Shown here one piece after another: positions 54,051 through 64,000 of a DNA stretch of 64,000 bases (position 1 is the stretch's first letter; each line of letters begins with the position of its first letter). Below the pieces are notes generated by a model. That model was given only the letters and a program-made list of their open reading frames with translations. It made no database searches and had not been told where the DNA came from. The stretch covers positions 43,858,114 through 43,922,113 of the forward strand of contig JASDDO010000024.1 in NCBI GenBank assembly GCA_030015575.1, given 5' to 3'. The position numbers and the translations under genes were made by a program. Origin of the DNA: Agapanthus africanus. Its lineage: Eukaryota > Streptophyta > Magnoliopsida > Asparagales > Amaryllidaceae.

Positions 54051-56362
54051 AACATATTATATTTTTTCTGATTTTTCTTTTAAATTTTTTGGAAGCCCAA
54101 AAGTTTACACGTGCAATGCACATAAAAATGAAAAGTCTGAAGAAATAAACATGTACAAAAGGGTATTAATACAAGAGAGTACACGTGTCCAAAATCCGAT
54201 GGCTCCCCTATACAAATCGACCGGCGGAATCACCTATTTGGTCGGTACCGACGGTCCAACCGTGGGTAATAAGCCCCAGGCTTTGCACACAAGTCTCTTG
54301 GTGTACCCCTAACTCCCCTGCACTTTTTGATTACTCTGCAATCAAACAGAGACCCCTCATTTTCTTATTTATCACCATTTTAATGCATTTTAATTCACTC
54401 TTTTAATTCCAAAACCCTAATTCCATACTATAAATACTATCTCATACCTTATCCCTTCCTCATTCTGAAAATTCTAGCCAAAACTTTCAAATTTTCTCAA
54501 GTACAAGTGGAGTAGAAGAGGAGTTAGCCAACGACCAACTTCCGGCGAGGAATCGAGGCTATTCCGGCGACCCCGCGACACCATGACGACAACCCACTCT
54601 TCTTCTACCTCTCCTTAAACTATTTCACTCGTAAGTCCCTCTCAATTCCTCACCTTCTTCTTTAAATATCCCTTCTCAAAATATATATTGAAGTAAAGTT
54701 ACTACCAACAACTTTTACTAAAACCTAGAAGACTACTCATCTTTAATACTTCGTTAAGTCCAATTTGTACACATCACTTGTAACTTTAACTCATAGTTAT
54801 TTAGAATCAAATTCCATCTAAATTCTCATGTAAAATAACTTTAAATTGAGTTTTTCGTTTAAATACCATAAACTTTATATATGTCATCTTTCTTTTTCCT
54901 TTGTTGAAACATACGTTTAGAAAACTTCATGGGGTAATGACCTACCCCTCACATATACATATGGTTCCATAGCATGATTCTATTTGAACCTATTTTTGTG
55001 GCGAATACAATATATTTTATTAAAATACCATCTACTATAAAAACGGTTTTCTTTTGAATTTTATTTCAAAACCCTTTGCAAATATGCCTCTACAACCCTT
55101 TTTAGGGGACCCGCTATTGGATGGTACAGATTATAGCACATTCCTGGGTTATTAGAGCGAGATGCAGACCTTCTCAAGGAGCATCCAGTCTCGAAAGGTT
55201 TTTAATACGATTTTTAAGAAAAACGCAATTTTCTACTTAATAAAAAAATTAATTTCTAATAATTATATAAATATTAAAAATCCATATATTTTCAAAATAT
55301 AATAAACTTATATTTTTTCAAATGAAAGAATTAAAATTTTTATCAAAATACCATCAAGATACCAACAAAAGTCAAGTTTTACAGTAAAATACCATGAACT
55401 ATTCAAGTTAAGGTAATTATCACTAAAATACCTCAACCCTGAAAATTCATATCCATGAAAACTCTAAATAATATAAATAACTTCTTGAGATTATTTTGAA
55501 ACTATATATTAAAAATATTTTTCATAAAACCTCCTCGAGCTATATAAAACATTGATAAGGATTTTAGTAAATATAGGTTTAAGCGGGATCAATTCTCTTG
55601 AGCCTCAGAGAGCCGGAGAAAGTGAGTGCTTGCTTATATAAGGTAGAAAAACCTAACTGTGTTATCAATGGTAATTGTCTTGGAAAAGACATAAATCCTG
55701 CCGTCCATGTGTAGCAGTTACCGATAACTCCCGAACTTAATTCAGGATCCAAATCAGTTCTAAGTGTCTGACTCAAATCTGAGACTAAATCAAGCTTGAA
55801 TCCAAACTCAAACCAGAATCCAATTCAAACATGAATCCAAACTCTAACATATATACTTGAACCCGAACTTGAATATCAAACCTGAATACAAGACTTGACT
55901 TGGTCGAACCATGGCTATACCATGACTTCTTGACAACAAGCTTACATCCTGAACCTGATTACAGGAACAACATATATCCATGGTCTCGGCAAGTCTAATA
56001 ATTATAATCTATATAAAACATTACACGAGGTTAATGGGGTAGATTGGTACAGAATGTATTAGAAGTGGAACGAGATGGTCACTAAAAGACACCTACATGA
56101 AATCTTGTGCCGTTGTCCCATGGATTTTGACGGGGGCTTGTACTACCTGTTACCATAGTCCACGGAGTAAATTGGACTCCTCTCGTATATACTGATACCT
56201 TCTGTACCAAGCTAAAAACAACCACGTTAGAATAATAACATGATACCTGTATAACTTAACAGTTTCCTTCCACATTATTTGTTGTATTCCTTCATTTATT
56301 TTAGGACTTACCGAGCGCTAGTTCGCTGACGACATTCCTGTCTATTTCTTTTTTTGGAATGT

Positions 56363-56443
56363 TCGTCAGGGGGACAGAACTCTCAGGAGACTGAGCCCAG
56401 TCAGGATTACTTGGATCAGATTGAGGCACAACCATACTACTAG
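56363..56443 (+). other. Acidic peptide frame in B' LTR (no ATG)
   Basis: 26 codons from SSGGQNSQETEP to AQPYY then TAG. It aligns without gaps to the B micro-ORF after its Met. A one-base insertion just upstream (AATGTTCG against AATGTCG) removes the ATG from this frame. Confidence 0.4.
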
Positions 56444-57387
56444 CTTTACTTGTATTTATCTTCCAGTTTGTATGCCACTGTTTAGGCATTGCTTTTATCA
56501 TTGTACTTTTCCTTTTCAAATCAGTTGTATTGTAAAGATGAATGTTAATAAAAGTTGCTGTTCATTTTATACTCTTGTCATTTATTGTGCATTATATATA
56601 TTGCTTAATTACGCTTGACGTATTTATTTCTTAGTAAATACGTCGCGTGCCCGTCACGTCTCCGCCCCCGTATACTGGGAAGCGGAGCATGACAGGTTTT
56701 GTTGGCGGCCTATGCAGGTCAGTTTTGCATGGAATCCTAAGCAATATATATCACAAGAATAATAAGAATCAGCAACTATACAATCTTTACATTTCAAATT
56801 TCTTGAATCTATCCTAACCTTTATTTTTCTATCAAGGTCATGGATTCACCGAACAACACGATTACCAACGTCAATGGAAACACCCCACCATCTACTCTAC
56901 CACCGCCACCTATCGTTGCAGCTCCCATCAACGAGCAAACGGTATTGCTTAAGGAAATCAAGAACCTCTTGGAGGGTCAGCAGCAGCAGATCGCTATTCT
57001 CATTCACCGCCCAGAAGTCGAAGCATCCGGAGTCAAGCAATTCTGGGTATTACACCCAAAACATTTCTATAGGAAAGAAAGCCCACTAAAGACAGAGGAA
57101 TGGGCTCAGTCTATCGAAAATGATCTGGCAGTAGCACAAGTGCCAGAGATTGCTTGGGTGAGAGTTGCAAAACTGCAACTAACAGACGCCAGAGTCTGGT
57201 GGAAGGCTGAAGAAAGCCGACTCGCCCAACCGATTGAATGGAAGACGTTTTGCGATATGTTCAATGCGAAATACTTCCCTGAGACTGCCCGTTTCTACGT
57301 GGAACATCAGTTCATCCACTTCCAACAAGGCTAGATGTAGAGAAAATCCGTGGATGAATACGATACTGAGTTTACCATACTTAGCAG

Positions 57388-57455
57388 GTAAAATATGTCT
57401 TAATATTCAATTTCCTAATATCACACACTACACTGCTAACACAAGGTCGTAACAG
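57388..57455 (+). other. Putative gag intron, copy 3 (68 nt)
   Basis: GTAAAATATG...GTAACAG, aligned with 20002-20066. Exon ends are AGCAG|G as in copy 1. Confidence 0.55.
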
Positions 57456-58115
57456 GTTCGCGGCACACCTAATCTCGACTGATAAGATCCGAGCACAAAG
57501 ATTTCAGTGAGGGTTGGACCCGGAAATCAAGCTGCGCTTGCTACAGGGGATTTCCCAACCCATGATCTTGCTTTGAAGGCTGCCCGACGCTATGAGGTAG
57601 TAGTGAAGAAGAAGGGCAGACCTCAGACTGCCGGTGTGAAATGCCCTGCCACTCATATGGCAGGAGAAGCCACTTCCAGGCCAACTTTTGCACCCAGGAG
57701 ACCAGGAGTAACATTTAACCGGCCTAGTCCAGACTTTTGCTTCTACTATAAGAGGAATGGACACCTGGCAAAAGACCGCAGGCGTGCAAATAGCCCGTGC
57801 TTAGTTTGTGGTGCATCCACCTACGCCATTGGAGCTTGTCTATATCTTCTCAACCCTTCTCCAGCACCAAGACCCGCAATCACAATTCCGCAACGACCAG
57901 CTATTCAGGCTCCTGCACTTCGTTTAGCCCTACCTGCTCCACCTCCACATGGACCACCTGCACAGCCTCCTTGTCAATTTCATCAGGTCTAGAGGAACAT
58001 GCCTTAAGGGTAGAGGGACAGAGGAATGTGTCTCCAGCAAGGATGAATGTACCCAGGCGTCGGGTTTTCACCATGACAGTTGAGGAAGCCGAGGCCACTG
58101 GCCAAGTTATTATTG

Positions 58116-58198
58116 GTAATTCCCAATCCTTTCATCTTTTCAATTCTTGTATACCTTTATATTTTTCCCTGTATCTAAACCAACTTCACACAACTTAG
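58116..58198 (+). other. Putative intron between Gag tail and protease (83 nt)
   Basis: Starts GTAATTCCC, is rich in T and C, and ends CACACAACTTAG. Joining the flanks gives an unbroken frame into the protease motif ALFDTGAS. B elements retain a matching donor at about 32217 and 36640 but have lost everything after it. Confidence 0.5.
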
Positions 58199-58663
58199 GT
58201 ACTATACTAGTAGCCACCCTTTCTGCACTAGCACTGTTCGACACTGGAGCATCATACTGTTTCATGTCGCAACGATTTATGAGAACACATGCGATTCCGG
58301 TGACGCCACTCATTTCAAGCTGGAATGTCAGTTCCAGGAATGGAGTATTGAAGGCAACTATAGGATTGGATCAATGTCCAATTGTAGTTTGCGGATGAGA
58401 ATTCTACATGAATTTCAAAGTACTGGACATCCCAAACTTCAATGTTGTGTTGGGAATGGACTGGCTGGGAGTTTTCTATGCTACGATTGACTGCCGTCAA
58501 AGGAGGGCAGTATTTGAGATACCAGATCACCCATTCTTTTATTTCAAGAGTGGAGATAGAACTTCAGTGCCAGGAATCTTCAGTGCCAAGCCAAAGAATG
58601 CAGAAATATATACTCTACCGGCGGAAGAAGAAAAGCCAGAGGTAGTTCGAGAGTTTGAGAATG

Positions 58664-59208
58664 TCGACTTCTAAGTCTCGCTCCCTAACAGGCAAAGGTA
58701 AATGATGAATTGCTCTTAACACCTGTACTTCGGTGTTAGCAATGCTAATGCCAACCCCAACCCCAAAATTCCAAACTTTCAACCCAATAAACCCCCAAGT
58801 CTTTAAACTATGAATAGATGACCTCTAAGTCATTAAACTGGGAACAAATGACCCCTAAGTCGTTAAATTGGGAACGAAGGAAATCCTCTCACGGCAGATG
58901 ATGATTTGCTTATGGTACCATATTCCTGTGTAGCGGTGTTGATGCCAAACCAAAATCCCCAAATCCTCTCATGGCAAATGATGATTCGCTCCTGGTACCA
59001 TATTCCAGTGTAGCGATGCTGATGTCAACCCAAATCATATCAATTAAGCAAGACAACCAACGACCTCCCCGGCGGAATCAAGCTCCACCTCGAAAACAAG
59101 TCGAATCTCGATACCGTAGAAAACGGAGCAAGTCAACTTCAACCACTGACACCGCAGAAAGCAGAGTAAGTCAAATCCAATTCCTGACACCGCAAGAAGC
59201 GGAGCAAG
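58664..59208. repeat. D element 2 internal region, truncated on the left
   Basis: Begins GTCGACTTCTAAGTC, a D array ii-like module, directly after protease sequence of B'. It contains array ii units (about 58790-58875), array i units (58890-59030; one has TTAACACC/GGTGTTA arms at about 58705-58730 instead of CTGG/CCAG), and a 45-bp repeat around GCGGAGCAAGTCAA (59090-59215). Confidence 0.65.
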
Positions 59209-59215
59209 TCAAATC

Positions 59216-59692
59216 AAGCACCGATTGTCCAAGTCGCTGAAAGGGCAACACCAATCGTCCAAGTCGCAAAAAGGGCAGCACCGACTGTCCAAGTCGCAAA
59301 AATGGTAGCACTGACCATCCAAGTCGATAAAAGGGCAGCATCGACCGTCCAAGTCACAAAAAGGGCAGCACCGACCGTCCAAGTCGCAAAAAGGGCAGCA
59401 CCGACCGTCCAAGTCGCAAAACTGGCAGCACCGACCATCCAAGTCGATAAAAGGGCCGCACCGACAGTCCAAGTCGCTAAAATGGCAGCACCGACCGTCC
59501 AAGTCGCAAAAATGGCAGCACCGACCGTCCAAGTCGCAAAAAGGGCAGTACCGATCGTCCAGGTCACTAAAACGGCAGCACCGAACGTCCACATCGCTAA
59601 AATGGCAGCACCGACCGTCCACTTCGCTAAAATGGCAGCATCGACCGTACAAGTCGCTAAAATGGCAGTATCGACCCTTTACGTCGTCAAAA
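59216..59692. repeat. D array iii in element 2: 30-bp repeat, about 16 units
   Basis: The same 30-bp unit as 12355-13018 (CGTCCAAGTCGCAAAAAGGG plus CAGCACCGAC). Open frames of about 125-170 codons on both strands follow from the period. Confidence 0.9.
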
Positions 59693-59773
59693 AGGAACCC
59701 AACCAAATCAAGTTCCATATAGAACAATATCCATCAATTTCATGCACACAAATCATATACGCGGTGTGTATTT

Positions 59774-59789
59774 ATTGATGGGGGCACTT
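59774..59789 (+). promoter_or_regulatory. Polypurine tract of D element 2
   Basis: TTGATGGGGGCACTT before the LTR start at 59790, as at 13230-13245. Confidence 0.7.
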
Positions 59790-60508
59790 TGTTGGGGTCA
59801 AAAATTACACCCCGGTTGACCAAGTTAAAGTCAAGGTCAACCCCAAGTAAACGGGCCCAAGCCCAGGTCAAGTGAGCCCATGCTCAAGTCGAGCCTCGCG
59901 GCCAGCCTCTCCCATTCCAATATGAAAATTATGTAATAAATAATTTTGATGTAATTTTTATGAATAAATATAAGAAAAATGGGCATAAAGCCAATTTTTG
60001 TAAAACCCATGGTTTATGTGCAAAAGAAATGAGCACATGAGCTATGAGATGGGCAAAATGCCATTTTGTAAAGCCCAAAAGCTATGTGTATATTTGTAAG
60101 CCTATATAAGGCAACATGATAATGAAATGAAAGATAATAATTCATTCCTCTCAAAATCTAGGGTTTATGTGCCTCCTTCTCCTTTCTCAAGGTTCTAAAC
60201 CTTCTTCCACTTTTTTTTGAATTAAATCAAGATTTTAACTCTTCTTTTTCCGAAAAGAAATAATTTTCACCATAAAACCCTTGAAGGGGAACTCAGATCT
60301 CCCATCAAATCCCCAAAAAGGGTGATTTTTAAGCCTCACCTCCCCTTTTCCTCCAAGATCCAGCCAACAGAGAGGACGAAGAAGGAGACCCATCTCCAAA
60401 AATCCTACTTTGGGAAAGATCCAAGGCTCAAGAGAAAATCCAGAGATTAATTGAGAAGAAAGGGGTTCCCTATCATCATCTCCGAAAATCTCTTAGGAGT
60501 TTAACTCC

Positions 60509-60565
<57 letters not shown>
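59790..60565 (+). repeat. LTR of D element 2, 5' part
   Basis: Starts TGTTGGGGTCAAAAA and follows 13246-13935 closely, with TATATAAG at 60103. It ends in a (TA)n tract at 60512-60565, into which the Cop element inserted; the rest is off-window. Confidence 0.85.
60512..60565. repeat. (TA)n microsatellite in D LTR
   Basis: About 26 TA units at the position where the D LTR at 13937 has (CA)n. The Cop LTR starts at its right edge. Confidence 0.95.
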
Positions 60566-60570
<5 letters not shown>

Positions 60571-62780
60571 GGATACCTAGGACGGCAGCAAAGTTTCGGG
60601 TGGTATCATCCATGCCAATTTCAAATTTTTGTCGTTCTAGATAACCCTAACCTAGAATCGATACTAGAGAATGATACGAAATCGATAAAGTAAACAACTT
60701 TACTACTAAGTGAGAGGGATTACAACCTTTATAGTCCGTTCCTTCACTTCATAAAATCCGAGTTGAGGTCCTTTCGCTGCGATCATCAAGTTTCCGGACT
60801 CTCGAGAGGCTCCATGAGATGAATGATACATCTTACTTGAAGTCTTCGAAATTCAAGACGATCTACCCTGAGGAATCACAAACCCAAGCTCTCACTTCTC
60901 TAATGAGGTATTAATGAAGCAAACACCCTAATCTAAGTAGCTAGAATAGATGAAGATGATGAAGTAGGAATTTTGCTCTCTTTAGTTTTCTTTTTTTCTT
61001 AATCATTCATCACAAAATAAAAAGTTAGAAAGCTTTTGTGAGGAGGAAGAAGAAGATAAGTGATGAATGAAATTGTTATGAGGTTAGAAATGCAACCATG
61101 GGTTAAGCATGGCATATTTAACTCATGTAGAGAATAAACCATAGGCTAAGGTTAAAATTAGGTCAACAAATATCTAAGAAAATATCAACAAGGTGGACAA
61201 AGTCAACAAAACAAAATATCTTAGCATAAATACACAAAATTGAATTATCCAAAATACAAATGTAAACCCTAATCTTAAACCTAATCATGGTTTAACTCTC
61301 AAACCCTAGTTGCATTTGTAACCTACCGTTACAATTATAAATATCACATATATATAATTATGTAACAAAAGAAAATAATATAATTAACATATATCATATA
61401 TATATCAATGTATCATCAAGTGAGAAAAAGAATCATTTAAGTGAGCTTATATTAGTTAATATAATGTAATATATCAAATATATAATTATACATTAGATTA
61501 TTAAACCAACACTTGATTTAATAATTCGGCTATATTGCAAATAACCGAGTAATATAATATGTATTAGTTCATCGAATCAAAACTTGATCCGATGACCTGG
61601 CTATATCACATATACCCGGCCGATATCACATATTACGAGAATCGAATACGGTATCACATACACGTATTATTCTCGGTCCCGCACATATCACATATGTGCT
61701 CCTACTCCGTTTCGCCTGAGCGAGAAAACCTCTGTGTAGGACTCTAAAGACTCGTCAATACGCCGGCAGTAAGTGATGATCATATCAAACACCCACAAGC
61801 AGCAAGCGGTCAGCTAAACGTAAAAGCCACCCGGGTTTTGAGCGATCAGAAGATCAACAAGCAAGCCTCCACACACTCCTGTGAATCAAATCAGTAACAC
61901 TCTCGTACAGTCCAGTCTCTTCGTCTGATATGTCGCATATCTAGTCTAAGGGTGGTAAACGTCAGACCCCAGTAACCGATAAGTCATGTCGATGTGAGGC
62001 TCATAACGGGTCGAGAAACTACTGATAACACTTACCAGTAGATCTCCATAGCATCCCTGACCAGGGACTTCCAGTTATAGCCAATCGAACACCGCGCAAC
62101 ATCAACCCCCAATACCGGGAGAGACGAAACCCCTCCTATCGCTCATTGCCTCCATATGATTCAGGACTATACCCAAAAGCCACCGTTTTGCACGTTCTCA
62201 TGAACATGGTAAGGTGGAAATCAAAGCACAGTGGGAATCACACAAGACCCTATGACGATCTCGGGTCTACAGGCTAACCTGTACCAGTGTCACCAGAGAA
62301 CTGCTATCTAATGATAGGTATAATAACATCTAGGAGTTCTCGGTGAGTCCGTTCAGTGTACCCAGTCTCCATTGAGCACCCGTAAACCATCTTTGATGTC
62401 AAACACCAATGGATATGGGATCATCCATCGCCCATCATATGGGTCAAAGTGCGTATACGTTAGTCTACTCTGGAGTATCGATGCCCTGTCTTGATACACC
62501 CTCGACTAGGAACAGTTATAGGATGTACTCTTGGACTACCCTGGCCCTACTAGTATGATCGGCATCATAGTCCTAGTAGTTAAGTACATATCCTAAGGGC
62601 TTTATCAACATGTGAGAGAAAGACAGTAAACCAATACAAGTCAACATGTTTAGACAAAGTGAAACCAGATAGTATACTATCATATCGAGCAAGAAAGTCC
62701 TCTCTATATATATTCAAACATCCACTATAATATACATCATATATACAACAATGGCCTCTAGGGCATATATATAACTACCA
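60566..62780 (-). repeat. 3' LTR of Cop element (2215 bp)
   Basis: Plus-strand start TGTTGGGATACC, end ATAACTACCA. On the minus strand it follows directly on the polypurine tract of the pol gene. Its right 800 bp match the split Cop LTR at 3777-4340 and 7373-7618. A TATAT duplication cannot be distinguished from the TA tract. Confidence 0.85.
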
Positions 62781-62792
62781 ATCTCCCATTTG
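62781..62792 (-). promoter_or_regulatory. Polypurine tract of Cop element
   Basis: Minus-strand CAAATGGGAGAT, starting 2 bp after the pol stop codon and abutting the LTR; typical of Ty1/Copia elements. Confidence 0.8.
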
Positions 62793-62794
62793 CA

Positions 62795-64000
62795 CTAAGG
62801 CCAGCTGTTGTAGTATCTCATACCCAACATCCCGAAGAGTCTCTCAAATTGTATCTGGGGTATGGCCTTCATGAGTGGATCCACAGTGTTGTCCTTCGTG
62901 TCAACTCTCCTGACTTCGATCTTTCGGCGATCAACTATCTCCCGGATCAGGTGATACCGCTTCAGAATATGCCTGGATCTCTGATGGGACCTGGGTTCCT
63001 TGGCCAAAGCCATAGCTCCATTGTTATCACAATACAAAGGTATTGGATGCTCAGTGGAAGGAACCACTCCAAGTTCAGTTATGAACTTCTTCATCAAGAC
63101 AGCCTCATTAGCAGCATCGTTGGCAGCGATGTATTCAGCATCCATCGTCGAGTCTGCCATGGTTTCCTGTTTGGAACTCTTCTAATACACCGCCCCTCCA
63201 TTGAGGGTAAAGACAAATCCCGAGTGAGACTTAGAGTCGTCCTTATCACTTTGGAAGCTCGAATCGGTAAAGGACTCCACCTGGAGTTCTCCGTTACCAT
63301 ACACCAAGAACATCTCCTTAGTCCTTCTCAAGTACTTAAGAATGTTCTTCACAGCTGTCCAGTGATTCTCTCCTGGATCTGCTTGATACTTACTCACTAC
63401 ATTTAGTGAGTATGCTACATCGGGTCTGGTAGATAGCATCGCGTACATGATAGAGCCTACTGCCGAAGCATAGGGTATCCCTTGCATGCGAGTTCTCTCC
63501 AAATCAGTATTAGGAGACATCTCTTTGGAGAGAGTGAGTCCAGAGATCGTGGGTAAATTCACACGCTTGGATTCTTCCATACTAAACCTCTTTAGTATGG
63601 TGTCAATGTACCTGGATTGGGACAATCCCAGTATTCGCTTAAATCTATCTCTATAGATCTTAATTCCCAAAATGCAGGAGGCATCACCTAGATCTTTCAT
63701 TGAGAATCTTTGTGATAGAAAGAGCTTGACCGAGTGCAGCATAGGAACATCATTTCCTATCAAGAGTATGTCATCCACGTACAATACGAGGAAGAAAACC
63801 TTACTCTCTACCACCTTCTTGTAAATACAAGGTTCATCTACGTTCTTGATGAAGTCAAACTCTTTGATTACAACATCAAAACAGATGTTCCAACTCCGCG
63901 ATGTCTGCTTTAACCCGCAGATGGATTTAAGCAGCTTGCACAACTTTCCGCTGCTCCCACTGTCTACGAAGCCCTCTGGCTGAGTCATGTACACGCACTC
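62795..64000 (-). pseudogene. Ty1/Copia pol 3' end: reverse transcriptase and RNase H, one premature stop
   Basis: Minus-strand frame entering from beyond 64000 and ending at TAG 62795. The reverse transcriptase has an intact catalytic YVDD (VLYVDDILLIGND) and the Copia signatures MKDLGDA, GIKIYRDR and PYASAVGSIMYAM. RNase H includes ADSTMDAEYIAA and the final ERLFGMLGMRYY. A single in-frame TAG at 63182 separates the two, where the family usually has Trp in a WKSSKQ motif. The motifs resemble the Angela lineage; confirmation needs a phylogeny. Gag, protease and integrase are outside the window, so the state of the whole element is unknown. Confidence 0.9.

Larger units (their letters stand above)
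53876..56694 (+). repeat. Complete B' LTR (2819 bp)
   Basis: TGTAACGACACTG...GCGGAGCATGACA. It contains a tRNA-like module (53975-54050), TATAAATA at 54429, splice donor CTC|GTAAGTCC at 54631, acceptor TTCGTCAG|G ending 56369, the acidic peptide frame 56363-56443 and TTAATAAAAG near 56548. Confidence 0.88.
56840..58663 (+). pseudogene. B' gag-protease gene with two candidate introns, broken
   Basis: ATG at 56840 (MDSPNNTITN). The capsid-like part ends with stops at 57332 and 57338. Candidate intron 57388-57455 leads to the second Gag part, where a one-base deletion near 57527 shifts the frame. The first zinc knuckle has lost Cys residues (CFYYKRNGHLAKDR) and the second has Tyr for His. Candidate intron 58116-58198 (G|GTAATTCC...ACTTAG|G) joins VII-G to TILVATLSALALFDTGAS, the aspartic protease with an intact DTG. 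The protease runs to NFNVVLGMDWLG and on to VVREFEN near 58660, with a TGA at 58396. It then joins D element sequence. Reverse transcriptase, RNase H and integrase are missing. It shows that B/B' derives from a full gag-pol Gypsy family. Confidence 0.75.

Overview
This window is a heterochromatin-like block of plant DNA made almost wholly of nested LTR retrotransposons. I found no host gene, rRNA gene or bona fide tRNA gene. The lineages point to a seed plant, probably a eudicot: a Ty3/Gypsy chromovirus with an initiator-tRNA-Met primer site, Athila-like and Tat-like Ty3/Gypsy elements, and an Angela-like Ty1/Copia element. The species cannot be named from the sequence. Family labels used below are local: A = chromovirus; B and B' = two subfamilies of a gag-encoding Gypsy family with LTRs of about 2.8-3.0 kb; C and D = Tat-like families; Ath = Athila-like; Cop = Angela-like Copia.

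The nest can be unpicked from 5-bp target-site duplications. The outermost visible unit is a B' LTR ending at 53223. Two insertions split it: a solo C LTR (50279-52838) and a second C LTR whose visible parts are 14570-16155 and 48758-49825. That C LTR is split by a D element (up to 14569) and by an Ath element (16156-48752, duplication ACAGA). The Ath element contains a B tandem (about 19870-46487). The B tandem contains a young full-length A element (20329-31822, duplication CCAAT), a reversed solo B LTR (37458-40295) and a solo A-like LTR (42074-46076, duplication TCTAT). On the left, the D 5' LTR was hit by a Cop LTR (fragments 3777-4340 and 7373-7618), which was then hit by a minus-strand C element (1-3776) and a solo B LTR (4341-7372, duplication ACTAC). 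On the right lie a B' LTR-gag-LTR-gag/protease run (53224-58663), the 3' half of a second D element (58664-60565) and a minus-strand Cop element (60566-64000, running off the end).

All coding regions are broken. The A polyprotein (28303-23642, minus) is one frame with four premature stops and a substituted reverse-transcriptase catalytic Asp, although its LTRs differ at only about 9 of 3281 positions. B elements encode only Gag, D elements only Gag plus tandem arrays, and the Ath copy has no recognisable ORF. Most of the window therefore consists of non-autonomous elements that would need proteins supplied in trans.

The most unusual signals are structural. C and D LTRs and the D internal region are mosaics of short hairpins whose stems vary while loops stay constant, with paired stem changes between copies. 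The B gag gene appears to carry small spliceosomal introns. B-family LTRs look like small genes (TATA box, splice donor and acceptor, a conserved acidic micro-ORF, poly(A) signal) and carry a tRNA-like module with Pol III A and B boxes.
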